NCBI GenBank assembly: GCA_023391875.1
Contig: JAEWAB010000007.1
Span: 1 to 64,000, forward strand
DNA length: 64,000 bases
DNA from: Bacillota bacterium
GTDB lineage: Bacteria; Bacillota; Clostridia; Oscillospirales; Ruminococcaceae
Direction of reading: 5' to 3'
Under the pieces are notes generated by a model. That model was given only the letters and a program-made list of their open reading frames with translations, was not told the DNA's origin and ran no database searches. The translations under genes were made by a program, and so were the position numbers. Each line of letters starts with the position of its first letter. The first letter of the stretch is position 1. Shown here in pieces: positions 1 through 9,181 of this stretch.

Positions 1-50
1 TCACCTCGGTGGCCTTTCCTTATCCGACACGCCATCTAAGGACTTTATAT

Positions 51-126
51 TCCTCAATAGCTCAGTTGGTAGAGCATGCGGCTGTTAACCGCAGGGTCGT
101 TGGTTCGAGTCCAACTTGGGGAGCCA
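51..126 (+). tRNA. tRNA-Asn (anticodon GTT)
   Basis: A complete cloverleaf can be folded. The acceptor arm pairs 51-57 with 116-122. The anticodon stem TGCGG/CCGCA (77-81/89-93) encloses loop CTGTTAA with anticodon GTT at 84-86. A canonical TTCGAGT T-loop and an encoded CCA (124-126) follow. GTT reads Asn codons. Bases 1-50 hold no gene and look like spacer downstream of something outside the window. Confidence 0.97.
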
Positions 127-131
127 AAAAA

Positions 132-157
132 GTCACCGCAATAACGGTGGCTTTTTT
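132..157 (+). terminator. Rho-independent terminator of tRNA-Asn
   Basis: A seven-base-pair stem GTCACCG/CGGTGGC with a six-base loop is followed at once by six T residues, five bases after the tRNA CCA end. Confidence 0.9.
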
Positions 158-182
158 AATGCTCTTAATCATGCACCAAGTA

Positions 183-212
183 TTGTAAATGCACTACCTC
201 TTGTGTTATACT
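183..212 (+). promoter_or_regulatory. Putative sigma-A promoter of the methyltransferase gene
   Basis: TTGTAA (183-188) and TATACT (207-212) are separated by 18 bases, about 30 bases upstream of the ribosome site of the following gene. Confidence 0.55.
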
Positions 213-244
213 GATGCAATAATACCCAAATGAGGTGGAGCATC

Positions 245-1012
245 TTGGACTGGAACTCTCGTTTATACCTGAAATTCTCTCGCGAACGCACGCAGCCCGC
301 TATTGATCTGGTGAATCGAATTGAGCTTGAAAACCCGCTTAAGGTTCTGGATATTGGCTGCGGCCCCGGGAACAGCACGGCTGTACTAAAGAGCCGCTTT
401 CCAAACGCGTACATATTAGGTGTGGATAACTCCCCCAATATGATCGAAACAGCGAAAAGGGATTATCCCACCCTCGATTTCGCCCTCTGTGATGCCAACC
501 ATGGGCTTTCCAAGCTGGATGGCGATTTTGACCTCGTTTTTTCAAACGCCTGCATTCAGTGGCTCCCGAACCATCACAAACTGCTGCGCGAGATGATGAG
601 CCTGTTAAAGCCCGGCGGGGTTATGGCGGTGCAAACCCCGATGAACTACGAGGAGCCTATCCATCTTCTCATTGGTGAAGTCACTTCCGGCGCAAGATGG
701 CAAGAACATTTTTCGCAGGAGCGGATATTTTTTAATCTGACGCCCGGCGAATATTTCGACCAGCTCTCAGAGATTTTGGCGGATTTTGAGATGTGGAAGA
801 CCATCTATTATCATAAGATGGATTCGCACGAGGCCATTCTGGAATGGTACAGCTCCACCGGCCTCAGGCCGTATCTGTATCAGCTGGCGGATGACTTGCT
901 ACCCGCCTTTAGACAGGATATTCTAAATGAGATCATCGCCCGTTACCCTAAGCAAAAGGACGGCAGAATCCTATTCCCATTCCCGCGTTTCTTCTTTACG
1001 GCTACGAAATAA
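245..1012 (+). CDS. tam: Trans-aconitate 2-methyltransferase-like SAM-dependent methyltransferase
   Basis: This class I SAM-dependent methyltransferase closely resembles the E. coli trans-aconitate methyltransferase (about 252 residues), which methylates the toxic aconitate isomer. The glycine-rich SAM motif VLDIGCGPGNST is near residue 35, and the acidic ribose-binding end of strand 2 lies in GVDNSPNMI. The family-typical blocks NACIQWLPNHH and TGLRPYL are present. I chose the TTG at 245 because GAGGTGG sits just upstream and the resulting start LDWNSRLYLKFS aligns with the family N-terminus; an in-frame ATG at 230 would precede the ribosome site. It is monocistronic between a tRNA and a terminator. 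The exact acceptor is inferred. Confidence 0.85.
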   Translation: MDWNSRLYLKFSRERTQPAIDLVNRIELENPLKVLDIGCGPGNSTAVLKSRFPNAYILGVDNSPNMIETAKRDYPTLDFALCDANHGLSKLDGDFDLVFSNACIQWLPNHHKLLREMMSLLKPGGVMAVQTPMNYEEPIHLLIGEVTSGARWQEHFSQERIFFNLTPGEYFDQLSEILADFEMWKTIYYHKMDSHEAILEWYSSTGLRPYLYQLADDLLPAFRQDILNEIIARYPKQKDGRILFPFPRFFFTATK

Positions 1013-1021
1013 GGCAAAGCA

Positions 1022-1064
1022 AAAGCTCCTGCATACGCTTGGCGTAAACAGGAGCTTTGGTTTT
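1022..1064. terminator. Bidirectional terminator
   Basis: Arms AAAGCTCCTG (1022-1031) and CAGGAGCTTT (1049-1058) enclose a second short stem TACGC/GCGTA. T-rich DNA follows on both sides, so the hairpin can end both the methyltransferase transcript and the converging lipoprotein transcript. Confidence 0.8.
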
Positions 1065-1587
1065 AGTTAATGAAGCTAAAGTTGTAAAACTGCAGGCTTA
1101 AATCGTCCTCGGGAACCTCCAGTGATAACGCGTTGCCGTTCTTACGGTCGAGCACCAGCTCAAAATCGCTGCCATTGGTTTGCCCTACCACCTTGATGGC
1201 GTTATCCTCCTGCTTTACCGATACGCCGCGGTCGTTGAGCGCGGTGTTCAGTGAAGAGACCAGCAGCGACGAAAGCGCCTGCCCGGGCATCGAATCGGGC
1301 TCAACGGAAAAGCTCAGCTTTCCGTACTTTACGGTAACCAGATCGCCGTTGTAATCAAACGATAGGTCCTTGAGCGAGGCGGGGCTGTCAAAGGTCACCT
1401 CGCAGCGTCCCTCGCTTTTGATCATCTCGAGATTCGCCTTGATATCCTGATACTCCACGACCGCCTTCGTATTATAGGAGGAGCTTAGATTATCGGTTAC
1501 ATTTTCGGGTGCAACGGCGTCCCTGTTGCAGCTTACCAGCAACAGCAAGCTGACCGCCATCAGTACTTGTGTAATCCTTCTAACCAT
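1063..1587 (-). CDS. Putative lipoprotein of unknown function
   Basis: The 174-residue product starts with a basic N-terminus, a hydrophobic stretch and a lipobox ending LLLVSC, so it should be a lipid-anchored surface protein (Cys20). The remainder is predicted beta-rich with alternating polar and hydrophobic residues (for example FDYNGDLVTVKYGKLSFSV). This is loosely reminiscent of LolA/LppX-like folds, but I cannot assign a family. The ATG is preceded by GAAGGAGG. The gene converges on the methyltransferase gene and shares its terminator. Confidence 0.8.
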   Translation of the reverse strand: MVRRITQVLMAVSLLLLVSCNRDAVAPENVTDNLSSSYNTKAVVEYQDIKANLEMIKSEGRCEVTFDSPASLKDLSFDYNGDLVTVKYGKLSFSVEPDSMPGQALSSLLVSSLNTALNDRGVSVKQEDNAIKVVGQTNGSDFELVLDRKNGNALSLEVPEDDLSLQFYNFSFIN

Positions 1588-1667
1588 ATCGCTTCCTCCT
1601 TCAATGCTGGGGTATGTAAGGTTCGAGTTTAAGCCGGCACGGAGATGGTTTCAGACACAAGAAATTG

Positions 1668-3203
1668 CTAATCCAGCTCTTGAAACAGTAGGTAGAGGTC
1701 GTTTAAGATATCTGACGGCTGCATGGCGGTTTTACACAGGCGCTTCGCCGTGAGCCTCGCCGCCTGCGAATGGAGATAAACCCCGCAAATGGCGGCTTGC
1801 TGCGGCGCGCAGCCCTGTGCGAGTAGCCCGCCAATGATACCTGCCAATAGGTCACCGCTGCCTGCCTTCGCAAGGCCGGAATTCCCGGCCTTGTTTAAGC
1901 AGATGCTGCCGTCCGGCAGCGCCACGACGGTGGTGGAGCCTTTGAGCACCAGCGTCAGGTTATATTCCTGCGCAAAGGCCTTGGCAAGGGCAACGCGGTT
2001 ATCTGCCACGTAGTCGATCGGCTTGCCGATAAGCCTTGAAAACTCGCCGTAATGCGGGGTAAGCACCAACCCCTGCTTCGCATTCCTAACTATATTTATG
2101 TCACCGGCTACCGCATTTATACCATCTGCATCCAAAACGATGGGACAATCCGCGTGGGTGAGAATCGCCTTGATAATCGCGTGGATATCTTCGGTGTTTT
2201 TCAGCCCGCAGCCGGCCACACAGGCGGTAGCCTTCTGCAGCGCGGAGAGCAGTTCAGGCTGCGCCAAAGCGGAGATACCGCCCGCCTCGGTCTCGGGCAG
2301 CGGTAGCATAACCTGCTCGGTGAGATGAGCCGCCAGAGGCAACAGCAAGGAACGCGCCGTAGCAACATAAACCAGCCCCGTACCGCACCGCGAGGCGGCT
2401 TGGCTAGCCAAAGCGGCGGCGCCCGTCATACCGAGGCTGCCCGCGACCACGAGCAGCCGGCCGAAGGTGCCCTTGTAGGAATCATCTGGCCTGCGCCGCA
2501 GGTGAGGCAGCACCATATCGTGGTCGATCAGGAACACGGCATCGTTTATTACCAAAAAGGCCTCTTCCGGGATGCCGATATCACACACCTCTACCGCACC
2601 GAGCTGGTCTGCGGCAGCTTCGGTTAGGTGCGCGGGCTTTAGGCACCCAAAGGCGATGGTGCAGTCGGCCGCAAAGCACCTACCTGCTGCAAGGCCGGTA
2701 TCGGCGTTTAATCCGCTCGGGATATCAAGGGCGTATACCCTTGCCTTTGAAAGGTTGGTCATCTCGGCCAAGAAGCCGCAGGCATCGGGCAAGGCCCCCT
2801 GAAAACCGGTGCCAAACAGCGCGTCTACCACGATATCCGCCTCAACCAGCATCAGGTTTATCTGCGCGCGGTTCTCTTCAAGCGGCAGGATGCTTACTGG
2901 ATCCAGATGCAAAAGGCGCAGCATCTCGCGCGCCTCATCCGAACGCGGCTCGCCGCCCGCCAGCACGCAGGCAACGCTCGCACCCTCGCGGCTGAGCTTG
3001 CGTGCCACCACAAAGCCGTCGCCGCCGTTATTGCCCTTGCCGCAGAGCACCACGCAGCGTTTATTCTCGATTGGCCGCTCACGCCGCAGGATGATTTTTG
3101 CAGCGCCGATGCCCGCATTCTCCATCAGCCTTAAATAGGTTTGGGAATGCTTTAAGGCCTCGCGCTCCACGGTTCGCATCTGCTCGGATGAAAGTATCCT
3201 CAC
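1668..3203 (-). CDS. nnr: Bifunctional NAD(P)H-hydrate epimerase / ADP-dependent NAD(P)H-hydrate dehydratase
   Basis: This repair enzyme epimerises and dehydrates damaged NAD(P)H hydrates back to NAD(P)H. The 511 residues carry a YjeF N-terminal epimerase domain (about 1-215, with the GKGNNGGDGF loop) fused to a ribokinase-like dehydratase domain (about 230-505). The latter shows GRLLVVAGS, LTPHYGEFSRL, VLKGSTTVV and the nucleotide loop GNSGLAKAGSGD. Length matches the bacterial fusion family. The start is GTG, with GGGAGG seven bases upstream. It lies downstream of acpS on the same strand, a frequent pairing in Firmicutes. Confidence 0.96.
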   Translation of the reverse strand: MRILSSEQMRTVEREALKHSQTYLRLMENAGIGAAKIILRRERPIENKRCVVLCGKGNNGGDGFVVARKLSREGASVACVLAGGEPRSDEAREMLRLLHLDPVSILPLEENRAQINLMLVEADIVVDALFGTGFQGALPDACGFLAEMTNLSKARVYALDIPSGLNADTGLAAGRCFAADCTIAFGCLKPAHLTEAAADQLGAVEVCDIGIPEEAFLVINDAVFLIDHDMVLPHLRRRPDDSYKGTFGRLLVVAGSLGMTGAAALASQAASRCGTGLVYVATARSLLLPLAAHLTEQVMLPLPETEAGGISALAQPELLSALQKATACVAGCGLKNTEDIHAIIKAILTHADCPIVLDADGINAVAGDINIVRNAKQGLVLTPHYGEFSRLIGKPIDYVADNRVALAKAFAQEYNLTLVLKGSTTVVALPDGSICLNKAGNSGLAKAGSGDLLAGIIGGLLAQGCAPQQAAICGVYLHSQAARLTAKRLCKTAMQPSDILNDLYLLFQELD

Positions 3204-3249
3204 CGGTCATTCCTCCCAACAATAAGTCTGTATGATATTTAGCAAGAAC

Positions 3250-3615
3250 TTATTCCGTATAGGCGATGACAAACGCCAGTGCCAGCCCCTCGGTGTGACT
3301 CAGGCTCAGCGAAAAGCGCAGGCCGCGTGCTGCCGCAAGCTCCTGCGCGTTCCCCGCAAGGGCGAAGTACGGAGCACCCAGCGCATCGCGCAGCACAGCG
3401 ACCTCGCTGAGCGCAAAGCCGCGCACCCCCGTGCCCAGCGCCTTGGCAAAGGCCTCCTTTGCGGCCCAGTTGGCGGCGATCGTCTCAGGGTTCATGCCGC
3501 GGCTTTGAAACAACATAATCTCCCCACGCGAAAATACCCTCGTTAAAAAACGAGGGTTTGTCAGGCTTTTTTGAATTCGAGGGATACTACATAAGTCCGT
3601 TCCGCTGTAAATCAT
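3250..3615 (-). CDS. acpS: Holo-[acyl-carrier-protein] synthase
   Basis: AcpS transfers the 4'-phosphopantetheine of CoA to apo-ACP for fatty-acid synthesis. The 121-residue protein has the family blocks GTDLCSIPRI at the N-terminus (Mg-binding Asp), WAAKEAFAKALGTG in the middle (catalytic Glu/Lys) and SLSHTEGLALA near the end. The start is fixed by the family N-terminus. It overlaps the 3' end of the upstream membrane-protein gene by 29 bases and has no strong ribosome site of its own, suggesting translational coupling. Confidence 0.96.
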   Translation of the reverse strand: MIYSGTDLCSIPRIQKSLTNPRFLTRVFSRGEIMLFQSRGMNPETIAANWAAKEAFAKALGTGVRGFALSEVAVLRDALGAPYFALAGNAQELAAARGLRFSLSLSHTEGLALAFVIAYTE

Positions 3616-4126
3616 ATACGATCGTCTTGGGTATAAAGGGCTTCATGGCGGAGAGCATCTTCTCCGGTGGGTTGAACACCACCAGTGTTTTGCCGAAGTT
3701 TACGCTGTTGTATACTACGTACCAAGTGTTCTGCTCGTCACGTTCGTCCTCGCAGGCAAAGATGCGCGTTTTATAGTTTGTGTGCTCGTGCGCGGCAGCC
3801 TTGTACTTGCCCATGGCCTCCACCTGCCGGCACACCACGGTAATCATACGTTTGCGCTTGCGCTGCGCCACAATCTTGTCGATATCAATCTCGCCGTTGG
3901 TAAAGGAGTATTCAAACTCGACATTCTGGCTGGTGAGCAAAAACCACGCACCATAGCCCACGCCCATCATCGCGGCAATGGCGAAGATAGAAAACTCCCC
4001 GAGTATCATAGACAAAAATCCCAGCACAATCAGCAATATAATGCCCGCCACGATAATGCCTACCTTAATTAAAAGGGTTTTACCTGTCGATTTTCTGGTA
4101 ACCAGCTGTTCAATAAACACATCCAT
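3587..4126 (-). CDS. Conserved membrane protein of unknown function
   Basis: About 179 residues. Two closely spaced hydrophobic helices (VGIIVAGIILLIVLGFLSM and FAIAAMMGVGYGAWFLL) are followed by a roughly 110-residue cytoplasmic domain with FEYSFTNGEIDIDKI and RKRKRM. The pattern resembles a small Clostridia family that I believe is DUF6106, but I could not verify this. I chose the ATG at 4126 because GAGGTAG lies five bases upstream; the in-frame start at 4144 lies upstream of that site. It is first in a likely operon with acpS and nnr. Confidence 0.75.
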   Translation of the reverse strand: MDVFIEQLVTRKSTGKTLLIKVGIIVAGIILLIVLGFLSMILGEFSIFAIAAMMGVGYGAWFLLTSQNVEFEYSFTNGEIDIDKIVAQRKRKRMITVVCRQVEAMGKYKAAAHEHTNYKTRIFACEDERDEQNTWYVVYNSVNFGKTLVVFNPPEKMLSAMKPFIPKTIVYDLQRNGLM

Positions 4127-4343
4127 CTGCTCTACCTCAAACACCTATGTTTTTATCAATCTTACGTAAAAACGGAAGATACTTGTTGAAACGTTATATA
4201 AATTATAGCATACCACCGCCGTTTATTCAACAAACAGACCGACGATATTATGGACAAAATGCAAACAATTCACACAAAGATTCTGAAATTTGTGCGGTCT
4301 ACAGAGAAGAAGCGGCGCTATTTAGGCCTATGCGTCTATGCGT

Positions 4344-4601
4344 TTATGATTTTGAGGCCTGCTCGGTGCTGATGGTAGTATGCTCCCCCAACAGCAGCTC
4401 TTTCAGCTCTTGTTCTGCCGCAAGCCTTTTTTCAAGCAGGTTTATAATCTCTGAAATGCCAATTAAAATGCCGCCCATCACAATACTTACACAAATCCCT
4501 ATCAGTATCTGCGTAAAAAGCCCCAAGGTAAGGCTTAAAACAATGCCGAGTATCCCGATGCACCCGCCCACAAGGCGGAACATGAATGCCGTATGGCTCA
4601 T
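4344..4601 (-). CDS. Small membrane protein of unknown function
   Basis: An 85-residue protein with two predicted transmembrane helices (residues about 8-30 and 32-52) and a charged, Glu/Lys-rich helical C-terminus. GGGAGG lies upstream of the ATG, which supports translation. No family is recognised. Bases 4127-4343 upstream of the next operon hold only AT-rich promoter-like DNA. Confidence 0.7.
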   Translation of the reverse strand: MSHTAFMFRLVGGCIGILGIVLSLTLGLFTQILIGICVSIVMGGILIGISEIINLLEKRLAAEQELKELLLGEHTTISTEQASKS

Positions 4602-4744
4602 ATAAAAAACCTCCCGCTTTAAATTTTCTTATACAGTAATATTCAATTAAAATTAGGTATGTATATAAGAAACATAAAAGGGAAAATATTTCTTCTGTAG
4701 ATAAAAGTAAACCGCCCAGACGCTGGACGGCATATGGATTGATT

Positions 4745-5008
4745 TTACTCCGCTTTCTTGTAGAGCGGTATTTTAACCTCGATTTGTGCTTGTTCTGCCC
4801 ATTCAAGCAGGGTGTTTACTCCGCTCCGAGTTATTGCGGAATCTTCCTTCAGTATCTCTATGTCTTCTTTTATTCCGACTATGTCATCTTTCATTCCGAC
4901 TATGTCTGTTTCGATGTTTGAAAGCCGTTCATTTATTGGTTTGAGCTTCACATCAAGTCTTTTGTCTAGCATGGTTTCTATTGCCTGTAAAAGCTCCTGA
5001 TTATCCAT
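4745..5008 (-). CDS. Small coiled-coil protein
   Basis: The 87 residues form an almost continuous amphipathic helix with heptad repeats (ERLSNIETDIVGMKDDIVGI), like the short MDNxELLxAI coiled-coil proteins common in Firmicutes and their phages. AAGGAGG precedes the ATG. Function is unknown. A weak hairpin with one mismatch at 4711-4729, followed by T-rich sequence on the minus strand, may terminate it. Confidence 0.7.
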   Translation of the reverse strand: MDNQELLQAIETMLDKRLDVKLKPINERLSNIETDIVGMKDDIVGIKEDIEILKEDSAITRSGVNTLLEWAEQAQIEVKIPLYKKAE

Positions 5009-5199
5009 ATGCCGTTTATCCTCCTTTAATTGGCTGTAATACCATTATACTCGCTTGCGGGGTGGCTGTCTAGGGGATTTTGCCGCTGTGCTGTCTAGTA
5101 AGGACTGGTGATTGTTAAATTTTACACGCACCAAATCTTCCAAAGAATATATAACTGAAACAGGGGAGCAGGGATATGCAAAAAATCCCCACCCGCCCC

Positions 5200-5520
5200 T
5201 TGAAAGTTACATAAAAATGTGGTAAGGTGGTATGGTAATAACACAGATAACGTGCCGACTGAGAGAGTAACGGTTTTACACCTTCAAAGAGAGGGAGCGC
5301 CACCGGCTGAAAGCGCACCCACGCGTGTGTTCCCGCGAAGTTCACTCACGAGCGGTGGCGCTGAAAGGTTTAAGTAGGCGCCGACGGTTTGCCCCGTTAC
5401 AGGCAGAGAGAGTGTTTGCTCTTGATACCTTCTTCAGAGCAGAAAATTGGGTGGTACCACGGAAGCGTTACGGCTTTCGCCCCATGAGTATTGTCATACT
5501 CGGCGGGCGAGGGCCTTTTT
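5200..5520 (+). promoter_or_regulatory. T-box leader of pheST, with promoter and terminator
   Basis: T-box leaders sense uncharged tRNA. Seen here are TTGAAA (5200) with a weak -10 at 5223; GAGAGAGTAA and AGAGAG motifs of stem I; a GGCTGAAAG apical motif; the stem III block AAGTAGGC...ACGG...CCGT; the T-box core GGTGGTACCACGG (5451-5462); and a terminator. The best specifier candidate is TTC at 5341-5343, coding Phe and followed by A, which fits the downstream genes. The fold of stem I is not fully resolved, so the specifier is less certain than the T-box itself. Confidence 0.92.
5472..5520 (+). terminator. T-box regulated terminator
   Basis: GGCTTTCGCCC (5472-5482) pairs with GGGCGAGGGCC (5505-5515) over 11 base pairs, with a nested GAGTA/TACTC hairpin, followed by five T. 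The 5' arm follows directly on the T-box core, as expected for the mutually exclusive antiterminator. Confidence 0.88.
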
Positions 5521-5587
5521 GTTTGCCTTTTTACCCCGCCGAACCCCCGCACGGCAAACAGTATATTGAAAGGACTGGTACAAGGCA

Positions 5588-6607
5588 ATGAAACAGGCGA
5601 TAGAACAGATTAGAAAAGCCGCGATGGAAGAGCTCGCTTCCATCGGCGACCTCAGGGCGCTGGACGGCCTGAGGGTAAAATACCTCGGCAAGAAGGGCGA
5701 GCTTACCGCCATCTTAAAGCAGATGGGCGGCTTAAGCGCCGAGGAGCGCCCCATCATCGGGCAGCTCGCCAACGAGATCAGAGCGGATATCGAGGCGAAG
5801 ATCGACGAGTTTACCATGCTCATCAAGGTAAGGGAGCAGGAGCGCGCGCTCGCGAGCGAACGGTTGGATATAACCATGCCGGGCAAAAAGGTTGCCATCG
5901 GCAAGAAGCATCCGCTCGACAGCGTGCTGGATGAGGTGCTCGAGATCTTCCTCGGCATGGGCTTCTCGGTTGCCGAAGGCCCCGAGGTGGAGTACGACTA
6001 CTACAACTTTGAGGCACTCAACATCCCCAAGGATCACCCCGCGCGCGACACGCAGGATACCTTTTATATCAACGACAACATCGTACTGCGCACCCAGACC
6101 TCGCCGGTGCAGATACGTACGATGGAAAAACAGAAGCCGCCCATCCGTATCATCGCCCCGGGACGTGTATACCGCTCCGACGCGGTAGATGCCACCCATT
6201 CGCCGCTCTTCCATCAGTTCGAGGGCTTGGTGGTGGATAAAGGCATTACGATGGCCGATTTAAAGGGCACGCTCGACGCCTTTGTAAAGGCGCTCTACGG
6301 CAAGGATGTGCAGACGCGCTTCAGACCGCACCACTTCCCGTTTACCGAACCTTCCGCCGAAATGGATATGATGTGCTTCGCCTGCGGAGGCAAGGGCTGC
6401 CGCCTGTGTAAGGGCGAGGGCTGGATAGAGATTTTGGGCTGCGGCATGGTACACCCCAAGGTGCTCTCCACCTGCGGCATCGACCCCGAGGAATACAGCG
6501 GCTTCGCCTTCGGCGTGGGCCTCGAGCGCATCGTTATGCGTCGGTATAACATCGACGACCTGCGCCTGTTGTATGAAAACGATGTGCGCTTCTTAAACCA
6601 GTTTTAG
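5588..6607 (+). CDS. pheS: Phenylalanine--tRNA ligase alpha subunit
   Basis: Catalytic alpha subunit of the (alpha-beta)2 enzyme that charges tRNA-Phe. The 339-residue length is typical. An N-terminal coiled-coil arm (1-90) precedes the class II aminoacylation core, with motif 2 GRVYRSDAVDATHSP and motif 3 FAFGVGLERIVM. A Cys-rich insert CFACGGKGCRLCKGEGW is also visible, as in many bacterial PheS. The ATG lies 67 bases after the T-box terminator, and pheT follows 33 bases downstream. Confidence 0.98.
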   Translation: MKQAIEQIRKAAMEELASIGDLRALDGLRVKYLGKKGELTAILKQMGGLSAEERPIIGQLANEIRADIEAKIDEFTMLIKVREQERALASERLDITMPGKKVAIGKKHPLDSVLDEVLEIFLGMGFSVAEGPEVEYDYYNFEALNIPKDHPARDTQDTFYINDNIVLRTQTSPVQIRTMEKQKPPIRIIAPGRVYRSDAVDATHSPLFHQFEGLVVDKGITMADLKGTLDAFVKALYGKDVQTRFRPHHFPFTEPSAEMDMMCFACGGKGCRLCKGEGWIEILGCGMVHPKVLSTCGIDPEEYSGFAFGVGLERIVMRRYNIDDLRLLYENDVRFLNQF

Positions 6608-6640
6608 CTTAAAACCCAAACGGAAAGGATTGAGAGTATC

Positions 6641-9019
6641 ATGAATCTTTCAATGAGATGGTTACGAGAGTATGTTGATATAGATGCCTCACCACGCGAG
6701 TTTGCCGAGGCCATGACCATGTCCGGCTCCAAGGTGGAGGGGTACGAGGTTGAGGACGAAGAGATCAGCAACGTTGTGGTGGGCAAGGTGCTGAAGATCG
6801 AGCGCCACCCCGACGCCGACAAGCTGGTGGTGTGCAGCGTGGACGTGGGCAAGGGGGAACCCGTGCAGATTGTAACGGGTGCCACCAATGTCACCGAAGG
6901 CTCGCTCGTGCCGGTGGCACAGGACGGCTCCACCCTCCCGAACGGTGTGAAGATTAAAAAGGGCAAGCTGCGCGGGGTGGAGTCCTGCGGTATGCTCTGC
7001 TCGCTGGGTGAATTAAACCTCACGGTAAACGACTTTCCCTACGCCATAGAGGATGGCATCTTCCTGTTGCAGGAGCCCTGCGCAATCGGGCAGGATATCC
7101 AGACAGCCATCGGCCTAAACGATGTAAAGGTAGAGTTTGAGATCACCTCCAACCGCCCCGACTGCCTTTCGATGATCGGCCTTGCCCGAGAGGCCGCGGT
7201 AACCTTCGACAAGCCGCTCACGCTGCATACGCCCGAGGTCAAGGACAGCGAGGGCGATATTGGCAGCATGCTGAAGGTAACGGTAGAGAATACCGAGTTA
7301 TGTCCTCGCTACAGCGCGAGGATTGTCAAAAACGTAAAGATTGCCCCCTCGCCGCGCTGGATGCGCGAGCGCCTACGCGCCTGTGGCGTGCGCCCCATCA
7401 ACAACCTTGTAGACATCACCAACTACGTGATGCTCGAATACGGCCAGCCTATGCACGCGTTTGATTACCGCTTTGTGGCGGGCAACACCATCGTGGTGCG
7501 AAACGCAAAGGCGGATGAATCCATTACCACCCTCGACGGTACCGAGCGCAAGCTCTCGCCCGAGATGCTCGTAATCTGCGACAGCGAAAAGCCCGTCGCG
7601 GTGGCGGGCGTGATGGGCGGCGAGTACAGCGGCATCATGGACGACACCAATACCGTGGTGTTCGAGTCGGCAGTGTTCAAAGGCGCCTCGGTACGCACCA
7701 CCGCCAAGAAGCTGGGCATGCGCACCGAGGCCTCCGGCCGATTTGAAAAGGGGTTGGACCCTCAAAACACCCTGCCCGCCCTGCAGCGCGCCTGCGAGCT
7801 GGTGGAGCTGCTGGGCGCGGGTGAAGTGGTGGGCGGCATCATTGATGTAGATCGCTCCGACAAGACCCTACGCAAGCTTGCCCTTGAACCGCAGTGGATC
7901 AACCGCTTCCTCGGCATCGAGCTTGCCACCGAGGAGATGGTGAGGATTCTTACCGCCCTCAGCTTTAGCTGCGACGGGCAGACGGTCACGGTGCCAAGCT
8001 TCAGGGGCGACATTGAGCATAAGGCCGATGTGGCGGAGGAGGTAGCGCGTTTCTACGGCTACAACAACATCCCCACCGCGGCTCTCACGGGCACCGCGAG
8101 CGGCGCCTTCACCGAGGAGCAGAAGTTCAGGCGCACCTTAAGCGAGCTGCTGCGCGCCTCGGGCTGCAATCAGGTAGAAACCTATTCGTTCATCAGCCCC
8201 AAGTATTACGACAAGATCCGTCTTGCAAAGGATAGCCCCCTGCGCGCCAGCGTCACCATCACCAACCCGCTTGGCGAGGATACCAGCGTGATGCGCACCA
8301 CCATGCTGCCCAGCATGATGGAGGTGCTCGCCCGCAACTACAACAACCGCAACCCCGCCGCCTCGCTGTTTGAGATGGGGACGGTTTACCTGAAAAACAG
8401 CGACGAGACCAAGCTGCCGCAGGAGAACAATGTGCTCTGCATTGGCATGTACGGCGAGGGCACCGATTACTTCGCCCTCAAGGGCATTATCGAAGCCGTG
8501 GCGCTCGCCATCGGTATCGAGGAGCTGGATTTCGAGGCGGTAAGCGATCACCCCGCCTTCCACCCCGGGCGCTGCGCACGGGTCGTTGTGGGGGGAGAGA
8601 CACTGGGTATCCTCGGTGAGGTGCACCCGCTTACGCTTGAAAACTATGGCGTAGAAACCCGCGCTTACCTCGCAACCTTGGATGTAAACACCCTGTTTAA
8701 TGCGAGATGTGCCTTAAAAACCTATGTGCAGCTGCCCAAATACCCCGCCACCACACGCGATATCGCGCTGCTGTGTGACGAGGCACTGCCCGTGCTGACC
8801 CTCGAGAAGGCCATCAAAAAGGCGGCGGGCAGGATCCTGGAGCGCATCGAGCTGTTTGACGTATACAAGGGCAAGCAGATTGAGGACGGCAAAAAGAGCA
8901 TCGCCTTTAACCTTGTGCTGCGCTCGGGCGAGGGCACGCTCACCGACGAGCAAACCGACGCCGCCATGAAGCGCATCCTCAAGGCCATGCAGGAGCTGGG
9001 CGCCACCCTTCGCATATAA
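6641..9019 (+). CDS. pheT: Phenylalanine--tRNA ligase beta subunit
   Basis: The 792-residue beta subunit carries the full bacterial architecture: a tRNA-binding EMAP-like domain (about 40-150, KIERHPDADKLVVCSVDVG), the B3/B4 editing domain (about 210-370, with GVMGG), the B5 domain (about 400-470), the pseudo-catalytic domain, and a C-terminal anticodon-binding FDX-ACB domain (YVQLPKYPATTRDIAL). It is co-transcribed with pheS under the T-box and followed by a strong terminator. Confidence 0.98.
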   Translation: MNLSMRWLREYVDIDASPREFAEAMTMSGSKVEGYEVEDEEISNVVVGKVLKIERHPDADKLVVCSVDVGKGEPVQIVTGATNVTEGSLVPVAQDGSTLPNGVKIKKGKLRGVESCGMLCSLGELNLTVNDFPYAIEDGIFLLQEPCAIGQDIQTAIGLNDVKVEFEITSNRPDCLSMIGLAREAAVTFDKPLTLHTPEVKDSEGDIGSMLKVTVENTELCPRYSARIVKNVKIAPSPRWMRERLRACGVRPINNLVDITNYVMLEYGQPMHAFDYRFVAGNTIVVRNAKADESITTLDGTERKLSPEMLVICDSEKPVAVAGVMGGEYSGIMDDTNTVVFESAVFKGASVRTTAKKLGMRTEASGRFEKGLDPQNTLPALQRACELVELLGAGEVVGGIIDVDRSDKTLRKLALEPQWINRFLGIELATEEMVRILTALSFSCDGQTVTVPSFRGDIEHKADVAEEVARFYGYNNIPTAALTGTASGAFTEEQKFRRTLSELLRASGCNQVETYSFISPKYYDKIRLAKDSPLRASVTITNPLGEDTSVMRTTMLPSMMEVLARNYNNRNPAASLFEMGTVYLKNSDETKLPQENNVLCIGMYGEGTDYFALKGIIEAVALAIGIEELDFEAVSDHPAFHPGRCARVVVGGETLGILGEVHPLTLENYGVETRAYLATLDVNTLFNARCALKTYVQLPKYPATTRDIALLCDEALPVLTLEKAIKKAAGRILERIELFDVYKGKQIEDGKKSIAFNLVLRSGEGTLTDEQTDAAMKRILKAMQELGATLRI

Positions 9020-9063
9020 GATCAAGGGCGCAAGCGGCGCATGCCGCTTACGCCTGAATAGAA

Positions 9064-9105
9064 GAAAGGGGGCGGCAGTCCAATCCGGCTGCCCCCTTTC
9101 TTTGT
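9064..9105 (+). terminator. Terminator of pheST
   Basis: GAAAGGGGGC (9064-9073) pairs with GCCCCCTTTC (9091-9100), followed by TTTGTTGTT. Confidence 0.88.
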
Positions 9106-9181
9106 TGTTATCGTTATGCTATCGTGAAAGTCTTCGGTAATCGATTTCATAGAATGTTAATAATTTCGCCTACCTGTAATA